This document shows, one piece after another, positions 23,101 to 35,099 of a stretch of DNA of 64,000 nt (position 1 is its first letter; every line of letters starts with the position of its first letter). The translations under genes and the position numbers were made by a program. The DNA lies in contig JAJHZJ010000014.1 in NCBI GenBank assembly GCA_023548195.1, forward strand, positions 14,422,718-14,486,717. Reading direction: 5' to 3'. The notes beneath the pieces are model-generated. The model ran no database searches. It was given only the letters and a program-made list of their open reading frames with translations, and had not been told where the DNA came from. The DNA is from Bettongia penicillata ogilbyi (lineage: Eukaryota > Chordata > Mammalia > Diprotodontia > Potoroidae).

Positions 23101-25432
23101 AATGCAATGAATTTTCTAAATTCAGTTTTCTAAATTGAATGTTAGAACGGTGGGCCATGACTGAGTATACCATTGTCAGTAGTGAGAAGGGGGAAATATT
23201 TCTGAAATGGAGGAAAGAATGAATGAAGGAATGTATTTCCTCAAATTCCTTCAAAGGGCACCAGATAAAAACTGAAGGTGGAAAACCCAAAGAAATCATC
23301 ATAATGCATTTGGAATGTTCAGAGAGTTCTTCCTTGACCATATTTCTGATCTATCTCTTTTAGGGAAATTGATGGTCTTTATAACAAGGTGTTTGAAAAG
23401 ACAAGTATGGTATCTGTGTTAGAGCTAGAAGAAGTTACTAAAGGAACACAGCTTACTTGCTAATCAGAGACTGCTTAAAAGCTTGGTTGTTCAAAAATAT
23501 CCTGAACTATACCTCAAAGACTTCATGGCAATCTGGACCACAGCTATCAATTCTCCTTTAAGTGTAAGAAACCATAAGCAAAAAATTGAGGGTTTTCATA
23601 ATCAGCAACGAGATAAGCTGTACCTTGTTAATGACAAAGGGTCCCTGGGATTCAGATGCCAGAGCCCATAACCCTAAGACCCATCCCTCAAGGCACATTC
23701 TCCCTCTCAGCAGCCATGAACCACTTCTGCAATGTTCAATCATGTTGCTGTGGATTGTAAGTTTTCATTGAAACTGACCCCTGCCACTCACTTCCCATTG
23801 TTTCAACATGCCTAGTAGCCATGGTGACCCCAGGAAGCACAGACATTCTTATTGGCATGGACAGAAATCAGTAGTTCCCAGTGGTCTATTCATCAAAATG
23901 TATGAAAATGACTTCTTTGTCTAAGCAGATTCTCTTAACTCTCTTGTCCACAACAATATAGTAATGGAGCGATTTTGTAAAATAATTTGAAGGCATTAAC
24001 TCCCCTGAGGGATTGTAAATGGATTTTGTTTAACAGTAGCTGTGCTAAAATTCTGGGACTGTACTATGTGATCTCTATATCCCATAGGATTATCACTTAT
24101 CACTTACAATTCTGAGGCTGTGAGGATCATGGGCTTCCAAGAAAAAAACTTTCAAATGGCCATTTACCCAGAGCATTTCTAAGTTAAAGTAAATCACAAA
24201 GGAGGGATGAATCTTTAACTTTGTAATCAAAAGAATGTTTGACAAAAGAATTTTTGCAGGAAGCAAATTTGTCAAATACTACTGTGATTTGGAACTGGCC
24301 AGTTTATCCATGGATCTCAGTACAAGCTCCAAGGATGGTCGTTCTGGATCTGATCATGACATAAGAAACAGGTGGTAGTTCTTGGTAGACCCTTTTCTAC
24401 TCACTGTAGCTGTGTGGACACTATGGACCTGAGTCTTGGTCATTATTTTAAAGTAGAAGTTCATCAAGATCCACCAGAAGAGGGTTCCAGGTTTGATCAC
24501 AGACATAATAGCATTTTTAATGTCCCATTTGTTGTCAAGGGTACTACCATACTTTTACCCAAGCAAGTTTGAAATTTCTGGGTCATCATCTACACTTCAC
24601 TTATACACATCTCTCATATCCAATACATTATCAAGTTTTATTGATTCTGTCCCCATCTGAGCTCTCCTCTCTCATTTTATTATTACTGTGTTTTCGTTAT
24701 CTTTCTTTCCTTAATGTAAGAGGAAATGAATGCTGACCAAATTATTTCTCCTTATCAAGATGTTACCAGAAATAATGAGATGTTAATGCGTTAATAAAAT
24801 AAAAATGTGTTAATGTGTTTTTCCCCTTTTTAACTACCTTTCTCTAATGGAATTGGAGGTGCAACTTGGGATAGACTAAAAATGGCCATTCTCTTGGAGG
24901 CCCTTAAGAAGCTCAAGTCACCAACTCTATAATCAGTTCAGGTAGGAGTCAATAGCTGAGGGTAAAATTCCCTGAGAAAGAATCTTTCTTAATGTAAAGG
25001 AGGTGATGTTTTTCTCCATCTTAACCCTCATTTGTCCATGGCACTTTGAATCTGAGCTATTTAACCAGCTGCAGACCTTGTATTCTTCAGAGAGACATAT
25101 TTCTCAGATAATCACAATCATAGAGAATCAGAATTCAATCAATTTTAAGGGACATCTGGCAATAAAGAAGAGAACTATGGACTCAAGAGAGAGTTAGTAT
25201 TGGCAATTCAGTCTGTCTATGAAGAGGAACAGATCTTGAGAGCCTAACTGAGCTGAATGAATTGCGCAGCAAAAAATACCTTGCATCAGGTAGAGAAGTT
25301 CGAGGATTCCATTAGGAAAAAATATTAAAAAAAAAATTTTTTTTAATCTTTTAGTTCTAGAAACCTTACTTATGCTGAACACATAAATTCCTTCTATCAT
25401 TGTATTATACTTATGCCTATTTTTTTCCACAG
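23101..25432. other. Unassigned sequence, longest unique-looking tract
   Basis: About 2.3 kb in which I recognise no transposon. Open frames here are short and lack known domains. This tract and 47.2-48.3 kb are the best places to look for conserved non-coding or genic sequence by comparison with other marsupials. Confidence 0.45.
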
Positions 25433-25568
25433 ATGCATCATGCATTTGTAAGAGAATGGTCTACTCCAACCCTACCTAAATTTATATTTTGTATCTACTT
25501 TTCTTACTACACAATTTTAGCAAATGCATTTGCTATAAATCTATTTGTCTCCTGGCTGACAATAAAAG
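25433..25568 (+). other. Candidate coding exon (hydrophobic segment)
   Basis: 136 bases lie between a strong acceptor (a T-rich run ending ttttttccacag at 25432) and a good donor (AAAAG|GTAAAT at 25569). The frame is open throughout and gives about 45 codons with a hydrophobic stretch (FIFCIYFSYYTILANAFAI) that would be a membrane segment. I do not recognise the protein. No partner exon is visible nearby. It could be an exon of an unknown membrane protein, a decayed gene or chance. The splice signals and open frame are seen; gene status is inference. Confidence 0.25.
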
Positions 25569-26229
25569 GTAAATTCAATAGTGGACTCATCAGCTATACT
25601 TTTAGGGTATGAACTCATAGACTATGCCCTAAAATCCAGAGTTAGTCCAGAGGGAATGCTGCACTGATATAAATTTATTATATTATCAATTTAACAAACA
25701 GGAACATTCTGCCATACAGAGAAAATGAAAAATAATTAGGCAATTTCTGTTAGTCAAAATTTTTAAATGTATGTGTATTAAATTTTATAGGGTAGTAACA
25801 AAACTGTCACTTTCTGAAATTCCTTTTCTTCTCTTCAGGATATTTTTTAAATGTTTCACTAATACTCTCTTCTTTTTTTTACATAATGCTATCTAGCCAC
25901 CAATTTCTGCCCCTTCCTTCGTAAAATCCTTCCTTTTTAAAAAACAAATAAACATAGTAAGACAAAGTAAATAAAAATTTTGGCTAAATCTGAAAAGTTA
26001 TGACTTTGGAGTCTTCTGGATTAGCTGGGTAGTTAAGTAGGAGACAGACCATCAAGGTCCCTATTTCAACAAAACACCAGGGGACCAAAAGGTTCAAGAA
26101 ATCCAATGAAAAACTATAATAAATAAATTCTTCCATGACAGAATTACATAAAGTCAGCCAGCAACTGAATGGCATGTATAAAGTGCTCTCTTTCTCTCCT
26201 AACTCCCTCCCAAATGCCAGAAACAAAAG
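25569..26229. other. Unassigned sequence
   Basis: No gene or repeat recognised. Confidence 0.4.
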
Positions 26230-28320
26230 CTTCCAGTGTCTAGAGATGGGACATATGTAACCTAAAAGGTGCTGTGTCTGGTGTTATCTGTAGTGGAGGA
26301 CTTACTTAAGAAAAACCCAGGGATTTCAAAAAGCCATAGGATGAATACTTTGAAAACTCCAGAAAATGAAGAGTGACTCAGAGTTTCTATTGGTGATATG
26401 TTGCCCAGCCCACTACTACAATACTCATACTAGAACAGCCAAGGTAGAAGGGCTCCAAGATCCTTCAAAATCTATACTGAAAAGCCAGAGAGGGCCCTGA
26501 CGACTCAGCACCTTGAACCTCAAAGATCCAGGAGAAGGCCTAACCCTGTGAGGTAGAGGTCAGCACAAGAAAACGGTGGATTCAAGGTAAGACCAAGCAG
26601 GACTGGCTATTCCATTCAAAACGGAGGAGGGGCAGGTAGTTTGTCCAGGCACAAGCCCCCATATAGGAACTAAACCTGGAGAGACAAGTAATTAAAGTGG
26701 GGCTTCTTAAACTTTTTCTACTTGTATCTTTCAGCACCATTCCTTGGCATTGCCTGGCCTGAAGGCATGTGCAATGCAAAATGTGCATGCTTTATGTTCA
26801 GAACCAAGGCTATAATGCAACACAGACATGCCCTGTGACAAACCCCTCAGATACAGTATGCATTTGATTTTGAATTAATATTTGGTCATTGCACGCTCAG
26901 AAATCTTTTAGTGTTGCCAAATTTGTTATGACTCCATATGGGTCAATCAAGAAGTGGAAATAAGGAGGGAGGGAGTTAAGATTCTGAGGAGGGAATTGTC
27001 CCGAGGAAACAGATTTTCTGATTCTAAAGCAGGAATTAAAAGGAAGTGAAGGAGAAAGAACTAAACCCACATTTTAAGAAGCACTGAATTAAATATTTAC
27101 AAGTATAGAAATCCAAATATATGATATAACAGCAAGCTCAAAGAAAAACATGAATTTTCCACAAAGATTACAAGAATACTTAATACTTGCTTACATGAAG
27201 CAAGATATAGACAGACTCCGAAGGAAAGAATTGTAAGGAGAATAAACAGCTTAGAAGAAAAAGTGGTAAGTCTTGCCCAAGAAATGGGATTCCTGAAAAA
27301 TAGAGTAAGTCAAACAGAAGTCAATGACTCCATGACAGTAAAAACTATCAAAATAAAATCAAATTATTAAAAAACAGAAAACATATCTTTTATTTTTTAA
27401 AAAAACAGACCTATAAAGAGATCAAGAGAGGCAATTGAGAATAGAGTTCCTGAAAACTATGATATTTTAAAAATATGCACAGTATATTTCAAGAAATAAT
27501 AAATAAAAATTGACCATTTATATTGAACCAAATGTCATAGTAAAGATAGATAGAAGCTCCTGACAGGAATCCCCCAAAGTCCTATGATACTCATGCTCAA
27601 AATCTAGAGTCGTCATATCAAATAAAAAATATTTCAAGCATCCAGAAAGAATTAGTTCAAGTACCAGGGAACTATGATCAGTATCACACAAGATCTTGTA
27701 GCTTCTATAATAAATGAGAAGAGATATTGGGAGGCAATTAAACAAAATGCAAAAGTTATTGGCTTTAAAAATAATAATGATAATGATAATTATTATTATT
27801 ATTGATAATAATTCAGCCTTCAAAATAGAGTATATTCTCACAAGTTAAAAAACAAACAGACAAACATTTTTGGCAGAATAGAGGACTTCAAACATTTCTG
27901 AAGAAAAGACCATAGCTGATTGGGAACTTTGAAACATATACTAAAGAGTCAAGAGAAATTTATATAATTAAATTATTTGAGTAGTAGAAATGAGCTGTAT
28001 GTTATTGTAGTGCTAACATTCTAACAAAGAAAAGGGACAAGTATTATTTGAGAACCTTATTTTTTTCAAGGAGTTTTGAGGGTGGTAAATAAAAACTGAA
28101 GTACAAGTGTGGGTTTGCTTTCTTCTCAGGGTTTTAAGATGTGGAAAGTAAAGGAGAAAGAAGGAGATGGGACTTTCAACTTGTCATAATTGGGGTACCT
28201 GACAAGAAGAATATACAGACATGGAGTGGGTGGGGGAAGTGAGTATCAATCAATCTGAAAGGAACAAAGAAAGTTTGAATACACACACATCAAACTCAAC
28301 ATGGAAATAAGTGGGAGTAA
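26230..28320 (+). mobile_element. Old L1 (5' region and ORF1 relic)
   Basis: The part after 27094 follows older L1 ORF1: ggaaagaattgtaaggagaa, tagaagaaaaagtggtaagt and cagaagtcaatgactccatg are the coiled-coil segment, and cacacaagatcttgtagctt (about 27684) the C-terminal domain, ending about 27980. 26230-26690 is probably its 5' UTR (weak). A terminal-inverted-repeat element interrupts it at 26695-27086. Frames are destroyed. The sequence after ORF1 runs to about 28320 without a recognisable ORF2. Confidence 0.55.
26695..27086. mobile_element. Non-autonomous DNA transposon with terminal inverted repeats (hAT-like)
   Basis: The left end has gcttcttaaac (about 26702) and the right end ttttaagaagcactg (27072-27086), which are inverted copies. 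The outer flanks taattaaa (26689-26696) and gaattaaa (27086-27093) fit an 8-base target duplication, the size hAT transposases make. The 390-base body has no transposase. The assignment to the hAT superfamily rests on the duplication length and the CAGTG-like end. Confidence 0.6.
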
Positions 28321-28322
28321 GG

Positions 28323-28415
28323 AGAGACATAAGATTCTGAGGAGGGATTTGTCACAAGGACAACAAATTTTCTAATTCTGAAGCAGAAATTAAAAGGAAG
28401 TAGAGGAGAAAGAAC
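28323..28415. repeat. Segment shared with the 26.7-27.1 kb DNA transposon
   Basis: The stretch from 'taagattctgaggaggga' to 'gaggagaaagaactaaa' is about 80% or more alike, by eye, to 26972-27064 in the same orientation. Only this inner part is shared; the inverted termini are not seen here. Confidence 0.7.
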
Positions 28416-28420
28416 TAAAA

Positions 28421-28971
28421 TCTAAGGTCTTACTGTATTTTAATAATTTGAAAATGACAGAATAAAATGATGCATATGAATGTAATGGATTATTATTGAA
28501 TTACAAAAAATTATGAAATAGATTTTTTCAGGGATGATTGGTCGGTATAACCTGAAGTAGAGAAGTTTATATAAGGACAACATTATAAAGGAAAAAAACT
28601 TTGAAAGTCTTTTGGAAAAAAATTGCCTCAAGGCATTAAATAATGCAATGACCAATTATGCCTCCAAAGGACCTAAAAGCATGTCACTTACCTCCTGACA
28701 AAGAGTTGAAAAAATAGAAAGTATAAATATAATCCTAAGTCCCTTTTGGATTCATTTTGCTTCATTACACTTATTGGTTACAAGTTTTGGGGGGGTTTTA
28801 TTTGGTGTATTTCCTTTTTTTTTTTTTCAGTCTAGGACTCTATGTCTTGCTCAGACTAAAGGTGGAGTGGCTCCTCTTGTTCCTGATTTCAGTGCTGATC
28901 AACACAGAAATTTTGACCTGTTCCATTTCCAGTTAGAGTCATTTTGTCCTTCCTTAGGAAACCTCATAGGA
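28421..28971. other. Unassigned sequence
   Basis: No gene or repeat recognised beyond a poly-T run at 28818-28830. Confidence 0.4.
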
Positions 28972-29800
28972 ACAGCCAGATGGTACAATGGGTAGAGTGC
29001 TGATCCTGGAGTCTGGAAGACTCCTCTTCCTAAACTCAAATCTCACTTCAGACACTTACAAGCTGTGTGTGACACCACAGCAAGTGTGATGGCAATCAAA
29101 TTAGGATCTTTTGCTGTTTCTATTTTACTAAACTGTCTCTGATTGAATAATGTGATTAAAGAAGATCTTACCCACTCATTGATGGACCTGCCCATTGAGG
29201 GAAGCTTGATTAGGGGAGTTGTTTTGTAGAAGGGTCCCAAGTACATTTTGTCTTTTCTATTGAGACATTGGGTCACAGAGTTATGCCCTCTGACTCTGAA
29301 AAGTGTATAAATACTCTGAGGGTGAGGTTTTACTTTGAGGCTTAGTTTTTGTAAGAATGTTTGAGTGCCAGATAAGAGTCCAGGAAGCTGTTCAGCAGCC
29401 GCCCTGGTTCTGAAAACTCAGATATTGGTACTTTCCTCTCTGGTTGAGATGCAAGTATGTTAATGGTCAGACATTTTGGAAGTATTTCTGTTGACTTTGA
29501 TTTCTCTGAAATTTTGATTTTGGTTTTCTCTGATACCTGTGCTTGATTAAATTGATTGTTAACCCCTCAAAGGTTTCCTTTCCTTTTAGAGAAGCAGACC
29601 AAAGTACCTGTGATAGGAGGCTCCCCTCTGTATGTTGGGGTGCTTACTGTTACGGCAAGTCCCCTAACTGAGTTTTATCTCAGTTTTCTCATATGTAAAA
29701 TAAGCTTGAGGAAGAAATGACAAACTACTATAAAAAAAATAAAAGACAAGTTTGGTCACAATGAATTGGACATGACTGAAAAATGACCCCCAACAAGAGA
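28972..29800 (+). mobile_element. tRNA-derived SINE split by an LTR-like insert
   Basis: The 5' part (28972-29073) has the head aacagccagatggtacaatg and a B-box region (caaatctcac). The 3' part resumes at about 29656 with ggcaagtcccctaact, cagttttctcatatgtaaaa and acatgactgaaaaatgaccc. The split falls inside the conserved 'tgtgac...ggcaagtc' core, so the intervening 580 bases are a later insertion. Confidence 0.85.
29074..29655 (+). mobile_element. LTR-like insert (solo LTR candidate)
   Basis: 580 bases interrupt a SINE. They contain a TATA box (gtgtataaatac at about 29305-29316) and lack coding sequence. A related copy lies at 34467-34975, sharing the TATA-box region and the end (tgcttactgtta versus tgcttgccttta). 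The flanking gtgac/gttac may be a 5-base target duplication, as retroviral integrases leave. It is an old endogenous-retrovirus LTR by architecture; the family is unknown to me. Confidence 0.5.
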
Positions 29801-29839
29801 ACCTCATGGTTTTCCCTTGCCAGAGGCTATCTATGTTAC

Positions 29840-29955
29840 AGTGTGAACACCTAGATTCCTTTAGGGAAAGGTTCTTCTTTCACTGCTTTTTTTATCTCCA
29901 ATGCACAGTGCTTAATATATGGAAGATACTTAATAAATGCTTCTTTACTTACTGA
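29840..29955 (+). mobile_element. L2 3' end
   Basis: tttatctccaatgcacagtg, cttaatatatggaagatact and taataaatgcttctttactt match the L2 3' UTR in forward orientation. Confidence 0.7.
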
Positions 29956-30534
29956 TCAATTTCTAAATCTGCTGCACCACAGAACTCCCAAACTCAAGTA
30001 ATCTACCTCTCAAGTAGCAGGAATCTCAAGTATGCCACCAAATCTGACCTTTTCTCAATTTTTAATTGAATACTAGGCAAGGATTAAAGGGAGGAGAGTT
30101 TATCAATACCGACATCAACAAAAGAGGATTATTCAAGGAGTAGAGCCAAAATGGTGGCAGTCATAAGTCTAAACTCTCCCAAATTCACATACAAATCATT
30201 TTAAATAATGCCTCAAAATGAATTATGGAGGATCAGAACCCATAAAAGGATGGAATGAAACAATTATATAGCCAGAGACAACCTAGAAGCTGAGAAGAAA
30301 GGTCTATCACACCTGGGTGAGAGTAGAGTACAGTCCAATGCAGGTCATGCACCTACAAGAGAGCAGTGGGCCTTTGGAGTAACTGAATTAGAAATACTAG
30401 TTTCCAGAGCATTGAGCCATAGATGGTAAGGGAGTCAGTCCATTAGTTAGGAGATTGCAGGGGTTCCTTTGCAGGCACTGAGGACAGCAATCTGCCCATA
30501 CAGGATTCTGAGTCACAGTCCTGAGTTGTAGTAC

Positions 30535-31870
30535 GAAGGGGGCGGAGCCAAGATGGCGGAGTAGAAGGATGCAAGTTTATGAGCTCCGAAACCACAGCCC
30601 ATAGAATTAATGGAAAAAGAGACCCCCATAACTTCTGGACCACTGAAAGGTGTACAGAAACAGAGTGGAAGAGATTTCCATTCCAGAGAGCCCTGGAGAG
30701 CTGTCCCCAGGGTCCGTCGCGCCCTGGAAAGTGGACCCCACCCAAGCGCTGCCCTGGCCGCGGCCCAGAGAAGCTGACCTGAGCAGGTTTCAGGGACAGA
30801 AGCTCCGGCAGCCGGGAAAGTCCCTCTGCCCACAGAAGCTACAGGTCAGTGAGAGAGAGACGGCTGGCTGGCCGAGGGGAGCGGGGTGTCTCCGTGACTT
30901 GGGCCCCCTTGGGAGGAAGCGGATGCGGCAGAAACAGGGGCAGGAAGCAGCGGAAGCAGCGGCGGGGCAGCCGCGGAGGCCCGGGACGCCCCCAGCAGCA
31001 GGCAGGATCTTCATTACTGAAGGTCTCTGCATAAACAACCTGAGGGAGCTGAGCCTGGGAGACGGCCCTGTCCCACCCCGCTCTATTACTGAAGGCCTCT
31101 GCATAAAGCCCCTGAGGAAGCCAAGCCTGGGAGGCGGCTCTGCCCCCACCCCAGCACCAGAACTAAAGGTCACATTGATTAGCAGCTGGGCAGCGTGGAA
31201 AGCACATTTGAATCTCAGACCCCAAGCACTAGCTGGGCGGATCTAGGCAGGGGTGGACAGGAATCTCAGAAGTCAAGTAACTGGCTGGGAAAATGCCTAG
31301 AAAAAGGAAGAAAAATAGGACTATAGAGAGTTTTTTCGAACAGATGCAAATGATCTCGACTTTCGGATCTGACGACGACGAGGACATATTCTTGCCATCA
31401 GGGAAAGATGTGGAGGGCGGGGCCTCGGTACCCCAGACATCCCAGGGGGATGTCAGATGGGCTTAGGCCTTGGAAGATCTCAAAAAGGATTTTGAAAAGC
31501 AAGTTAGACAGGTGGAGGAAAAACTGGGAAGAGAAATGACAGAGATGCAAGAAAAGTATGAAAAACGGGTCAATACCTTGGTAAAGGAGACCCAAAAAAA
31601 TGCTGAGGAAAATAACACCTTGAAAAATAGGCTCACTCAATTGGCAAAAGAGGTTCAAAAAGCCAATGAGGAGAAGAATGCTTTCAAAAGCAGAATGAGC
31701 CAAATGGAAAAAGAGGTTCAAAAGCTCACTGAAGATAATAGTTCTCTCAAAATTAGAATGGAACAAATGGAGTCTAATGACTTTCTGAGAAACCAAGAAA
31801 TCACCAAACAAAACCAAAAGAATGAAAAAATGGAAGAGAATGTGAAATATCTCATGGGAAAAACAACTGA
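30535..31870 (+). mobile_element. L1 insertion truncated at its 3' end, copy C
   Basis: It begins gaagggggcggagccaagat, has a GC-rich 5' UTR with two tandem monomers (31012-31081, 31082-31155), and stops inside ORF1 at ...acaactga (31870). There is no poly(A). The flanks are the exact 15-base direct repeat cctgagttgtagtac at 30520-30534 and 31871-31885. The surrounding sequence is the 5' UTR of an older L1, contiguous when one copy of the repeat and the insert are removed. Family ORF1 copies read ...actgacctggaaaat at the break, so CCTG is shared by element and target. Confidence 0.9.
31293..31870 (+). pseudogene. L1 ORF1, 3'-truncated with premature stop (copy C)
   Basis: ORF1 starts at 31293 in the family context (ggaaaATGcctagaaaaagg). 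An in-frame TAG at 31464-31466 replaces the CAG of copy E. The frame is then open through the coiled coil until the element ends after KTTD, before the RNA-binding domain. An open frame continues by chance into flanking DNA to 31979. N-terminal sequence (FGSDDDED) places it with copy E, not A or D. Without the RNA-binding and C-terminal domains it cannot work as an ORF1 protein. Confidence 0.88.
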
Positions 31871-32339
31871 CCTGAGTTGTAGTACCAGGGTAAGGAGGAA
31901 CACTAGTATACCAGAGCTTGCAGCTGTAGTGGAGCAGGGAGCATGGTCACAGTTCCATGATGGAAAAAAATGCTTATAATGACTCAAAGACAAGAGCACA
32001 GGCCAGGAAAGTAAGATGACATCTTTAGATCATACTACCTAGGAAGACCTGAAAACTTACAGGTCCCCAGAACTAGCTCTGAAAACAGCTGCCTTCCCCT
32101 CAAAAAAAAAAAAACAAAAAATGCTGCAGATTGGGAAAGCATTCCCTCCACACCAGGAGGAGGAACCAACTTTAACATATCAAGTTAAGAGTCAAGAAAT
32201 AGGCTGGAAAATGAACATATAACTAAAAAAATGTTTTGACCATTAAAAATTAATATGGTAGTAGGGAAGATCAAAACACAAACTCAGAAAAAGACAACAA
32301 AATCAAAACTCTTACATCCAAAGCCTCATAGAAATATTT

Positions 32340-33480
32340 GAATTGATCTCATACCCAAAATGAATTGCTGGAAGAATTCAAAAAAGGTTTTAAAAGTCAA
32401 ATAAGAGACATAGAGGAAATTTTGGTAAAAGAAATAAAAGTTATGCAAGAAAATCATGAAAAAAGAACAATAGCTTTGTAAATGAGGCACAAAAATACTG
32501 AAGAAAATAACACCTTAACAAGTAAAATAGAACACTTTTTTCTAAAAAAAAAAAAAAGCATAAAAAACCACTGAAGAGAACTTAAAAAACAGAATTGGCC
32601 AAATAGAAAGGAGGCAAAAAGCTTATTGAATAAAATAATTCCTTAAAAGTTATAATTGGGAAAATGGAAACTAATGATTCCATGAGACATTAAGAAACAA
32701 AATCAAAAGAATTAAAAAGTAAAAGTAAATGTGAAATACCTCATTGAAAAATAACTGACCTGGAAAATAGATCCAGGAGAGATAATTAAGAATTATTGGA
32801 CAACCTGAAAGCCATGATCACAAAAAAAAAAAAAAGAGCCTAGGCATCAGATTTCAAGAAATTATCAAGGAAAAGTCCCTGATATCTTACAACCAGAGTG
32901 TAAAATAGAAATTGGAAGAATTCAGTGATCACATCTTGAAAGAGATCTCTAAATGAAAATTCCCAGGAATATTATAGTCAAATTCCAGAGCTCCCAACTC
33001 AAAGAGAAAATTCACATTTTGGTTCTCTCTTCCATGTGGAGAATCTGCTGCATTTTGCAAATCAGAATTGTGCCAGGATATTCATAGCTGCCATAAGTGC
33101 TGTGAATATCACATCAGTGCTACAGGTGCCAAAATAAAAACTCCAAGGAATATTATAGTCAAATTTCAGAATTAACAGGTCAAGGAAAATATACTACAAA
33201 TGTCCAGAAAGAAACAATTCAAATATAAGGGAGTCACTGTAAGGATTACACCGGACTTGGCAGCTGCAACTTTGAAGGGTCAGAAGTCATGGAGCATGTT
33301 ATTGTGGAAGACAAAGGAGCTAGAACTACAACCAAGTATCACTTACCTGCAACATGAAGCATAACATATCAAGAAAATATGATCATGCAATGAAATATAG
33401 GGATTTCAAGCTTTCGTAAGAAGACCAGAACTAAAGCAAAAACTTGACCTCCAATATCAAGACCCAAGAGAAGCACAAAC
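32340..33480 (+). pseudogene. Old L1 ORF1 relic
   Basis: The segments correspond to coiled coil (32400-32700), the RNA-binding-domain entry (gatccaggagagataattaa at about 32769, then acctgaaagccatgatc), and the C-terminal domain (ttcagaattaacaggtcaag at about 33164 and ctgcaacttt at about 33265). About 115 bases (33010-33125) look foreign or duplicated between two halves of one motif. Many stops and frameshifts. Confidence 0.75.
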
Positions 33481-34466
33481 AGGTTTAAAAGGAAAAGAAA
33501 ACATAAGGGATTCAACAGAGCTAAACTATTTACATTCCTCCACAGGAGGATACTTATAATTCTCAAAAATTGTATCGACCAGAAGGAATATAGAGAGAGT
33601 ATGGGTATAAGGTGAATTTGTGGAAATGACAGAAAAATGTTAAGTGATGAGAAAGAAGAGTACAATGGATATAGAAGGAAGGGAGAGGTAGAATGGGTTA
33701 AATTATTTCATATAGAGAGGTGCTAAGGACACAGTGGAGGCGAATATGAGAGAGTGGGTAAGGAATAACACTTAAACCTTATTTTCATCATTATAGACTG
33801 AAAGAAGAGTTAATATACACATTAAATTGAATAGAGAAATCTATCTTATCTCACAGGGAAGTAGGAGGGGAAGAGATCAAGTAAGGGGTTGGGGGAGGTG
33901 GTAGAGAGAAACAAAACACAGGTGTGAGGGGGGAAGGGTGAAAGGAGAGTGAAGACTGACAGGAGGAAGATAGAATGGAAGGAAATACACAGGTAGTAAT
34001 CCTAACTGTGAATGTGAGCAGGATGAATTTTCTCATAAAATAAAATCAGATAGCTAAGTGGATCAAAAACCAAAATCCTGCAATATGTTGTTTACAAGAA
34101 ACACACTTGAAGCAAAGAGACATACACAGAGGTGAGGGACTAGAGCAGAATCTATTAAGCTTCAACTGATGTAAAAACAAAATAACAGGGGTAGCAATCC
34201 TGATCTCAAACAAAGTAAAAGCAAAAAATAGACCTAATTAAAAGAGATGTTAGGAAACTACATCTTGGTAAAAGGTGCCATGGAAAAATGAAACAATATC
34301 AATATTAAACATATAAGCACCAACTAGTATAGAATCAAAATTCTTAAGGGAGAGGTTAAGTGAAGAATGAGAGCAAAACTGTACCAGTGAGTGATTAGTG
34401 TGCCCTCTCAGAATTCAATTCAACCAAAAAATAAATAAGAAAGAAACTAAGGAGATAAATAGAATG

Positions 34467-35098
34467 TTAGAAGGGAAGCTTGATAAGTGGAGGCTTGTTT
34501 TGTATGAAGGCCTTTTGTTAATTACTAATGAAGTACAGGTGCCCTCCTGCTCTGAAAAGTGTATATGTATTCTGAGTGTATATATTCTACTTTGAGGTTT
34601 ATTCTTTGAAAGAGGGTTCATGTGGAAGATGAGACTCTGGTAGCTGCTAAGGAGCCTCCCCCCACCTCCTTCCCAGCTTTGAAAATCCAGGTGTTGGTGT
34701 TTGTCTTCCTGATAATGATGATAATATGTTGCCTATGGTCAGACAGTTGGAAGCCCTGTCTGTTGGTCTTTCTGTTTAATTTCTGCTTGTAATTTCTGTT
34801 TGTATTTTCTCTGAAGTTCAGCATGCTGATTTTTTTCTCCCTGAACTAAGTGAATGATATATGGACTTGATTAAAGTGAGATTGTTTACCCCTTATAAGA
34901 TTGATTTCCTTTTAGAAAAGTAGATCTAAGAACCTGTACTAGCCAGTTATCCAGGATGCTTGCCTTTATAGGAAGTGATAAAAGGGGGGAAGATAATCAG
35001 AATGCATGTCATCTTGGGGTAGGAAGAGAAGAGAGATGGAGAGAAATTTGGAGCTCAAAATTTTGTGGAAGTAATTGTTGAAGTCTAAAATTTAATTA
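34467..35098 (+). mobile_element. LTR-like segment followed by an L1 3' tail
   Basis: 34467-34975 is related to the LTR-like insert at 29074-29655, starting inside it (gaagggaagcttgataag). Then 34985-35098 reads as L1 3' UTR (gtcatcttggggtaggaag, then aaatttggagctcaaaattt). Both sit between ataaatagaatg (34455-34466) and ataaatagaaatg (35099-35111). If that near-repeat is a target-site duplication, both parts entered together. The A-rich character of the repeat makes this uncertain. Confidence 0.45.
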
Positions 35099-35099
35099 A

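Noticed and set aside
23101..24600. Possible coding exons in the unique tract
   Set aside because: Open frames of 60-70 codons overlap on both strands, lack convincing paired splice sites and show no recognisable domains.
27518..27841. 107-codon minus-strand frame with an isoleucine run
   Set aside because: It reads through an ATT/ATA microsatellite inside an L1 ORF1 relic; no independent support.
30650..31246. 198-codon open frame in copy C
   Set aside because: It lies wholly in the GC-rich L1 5' UTR and ends before ORF1. Equivalent frames in the other copies shift frame midway, so I kept it only as a cautious observation and not as a gene.
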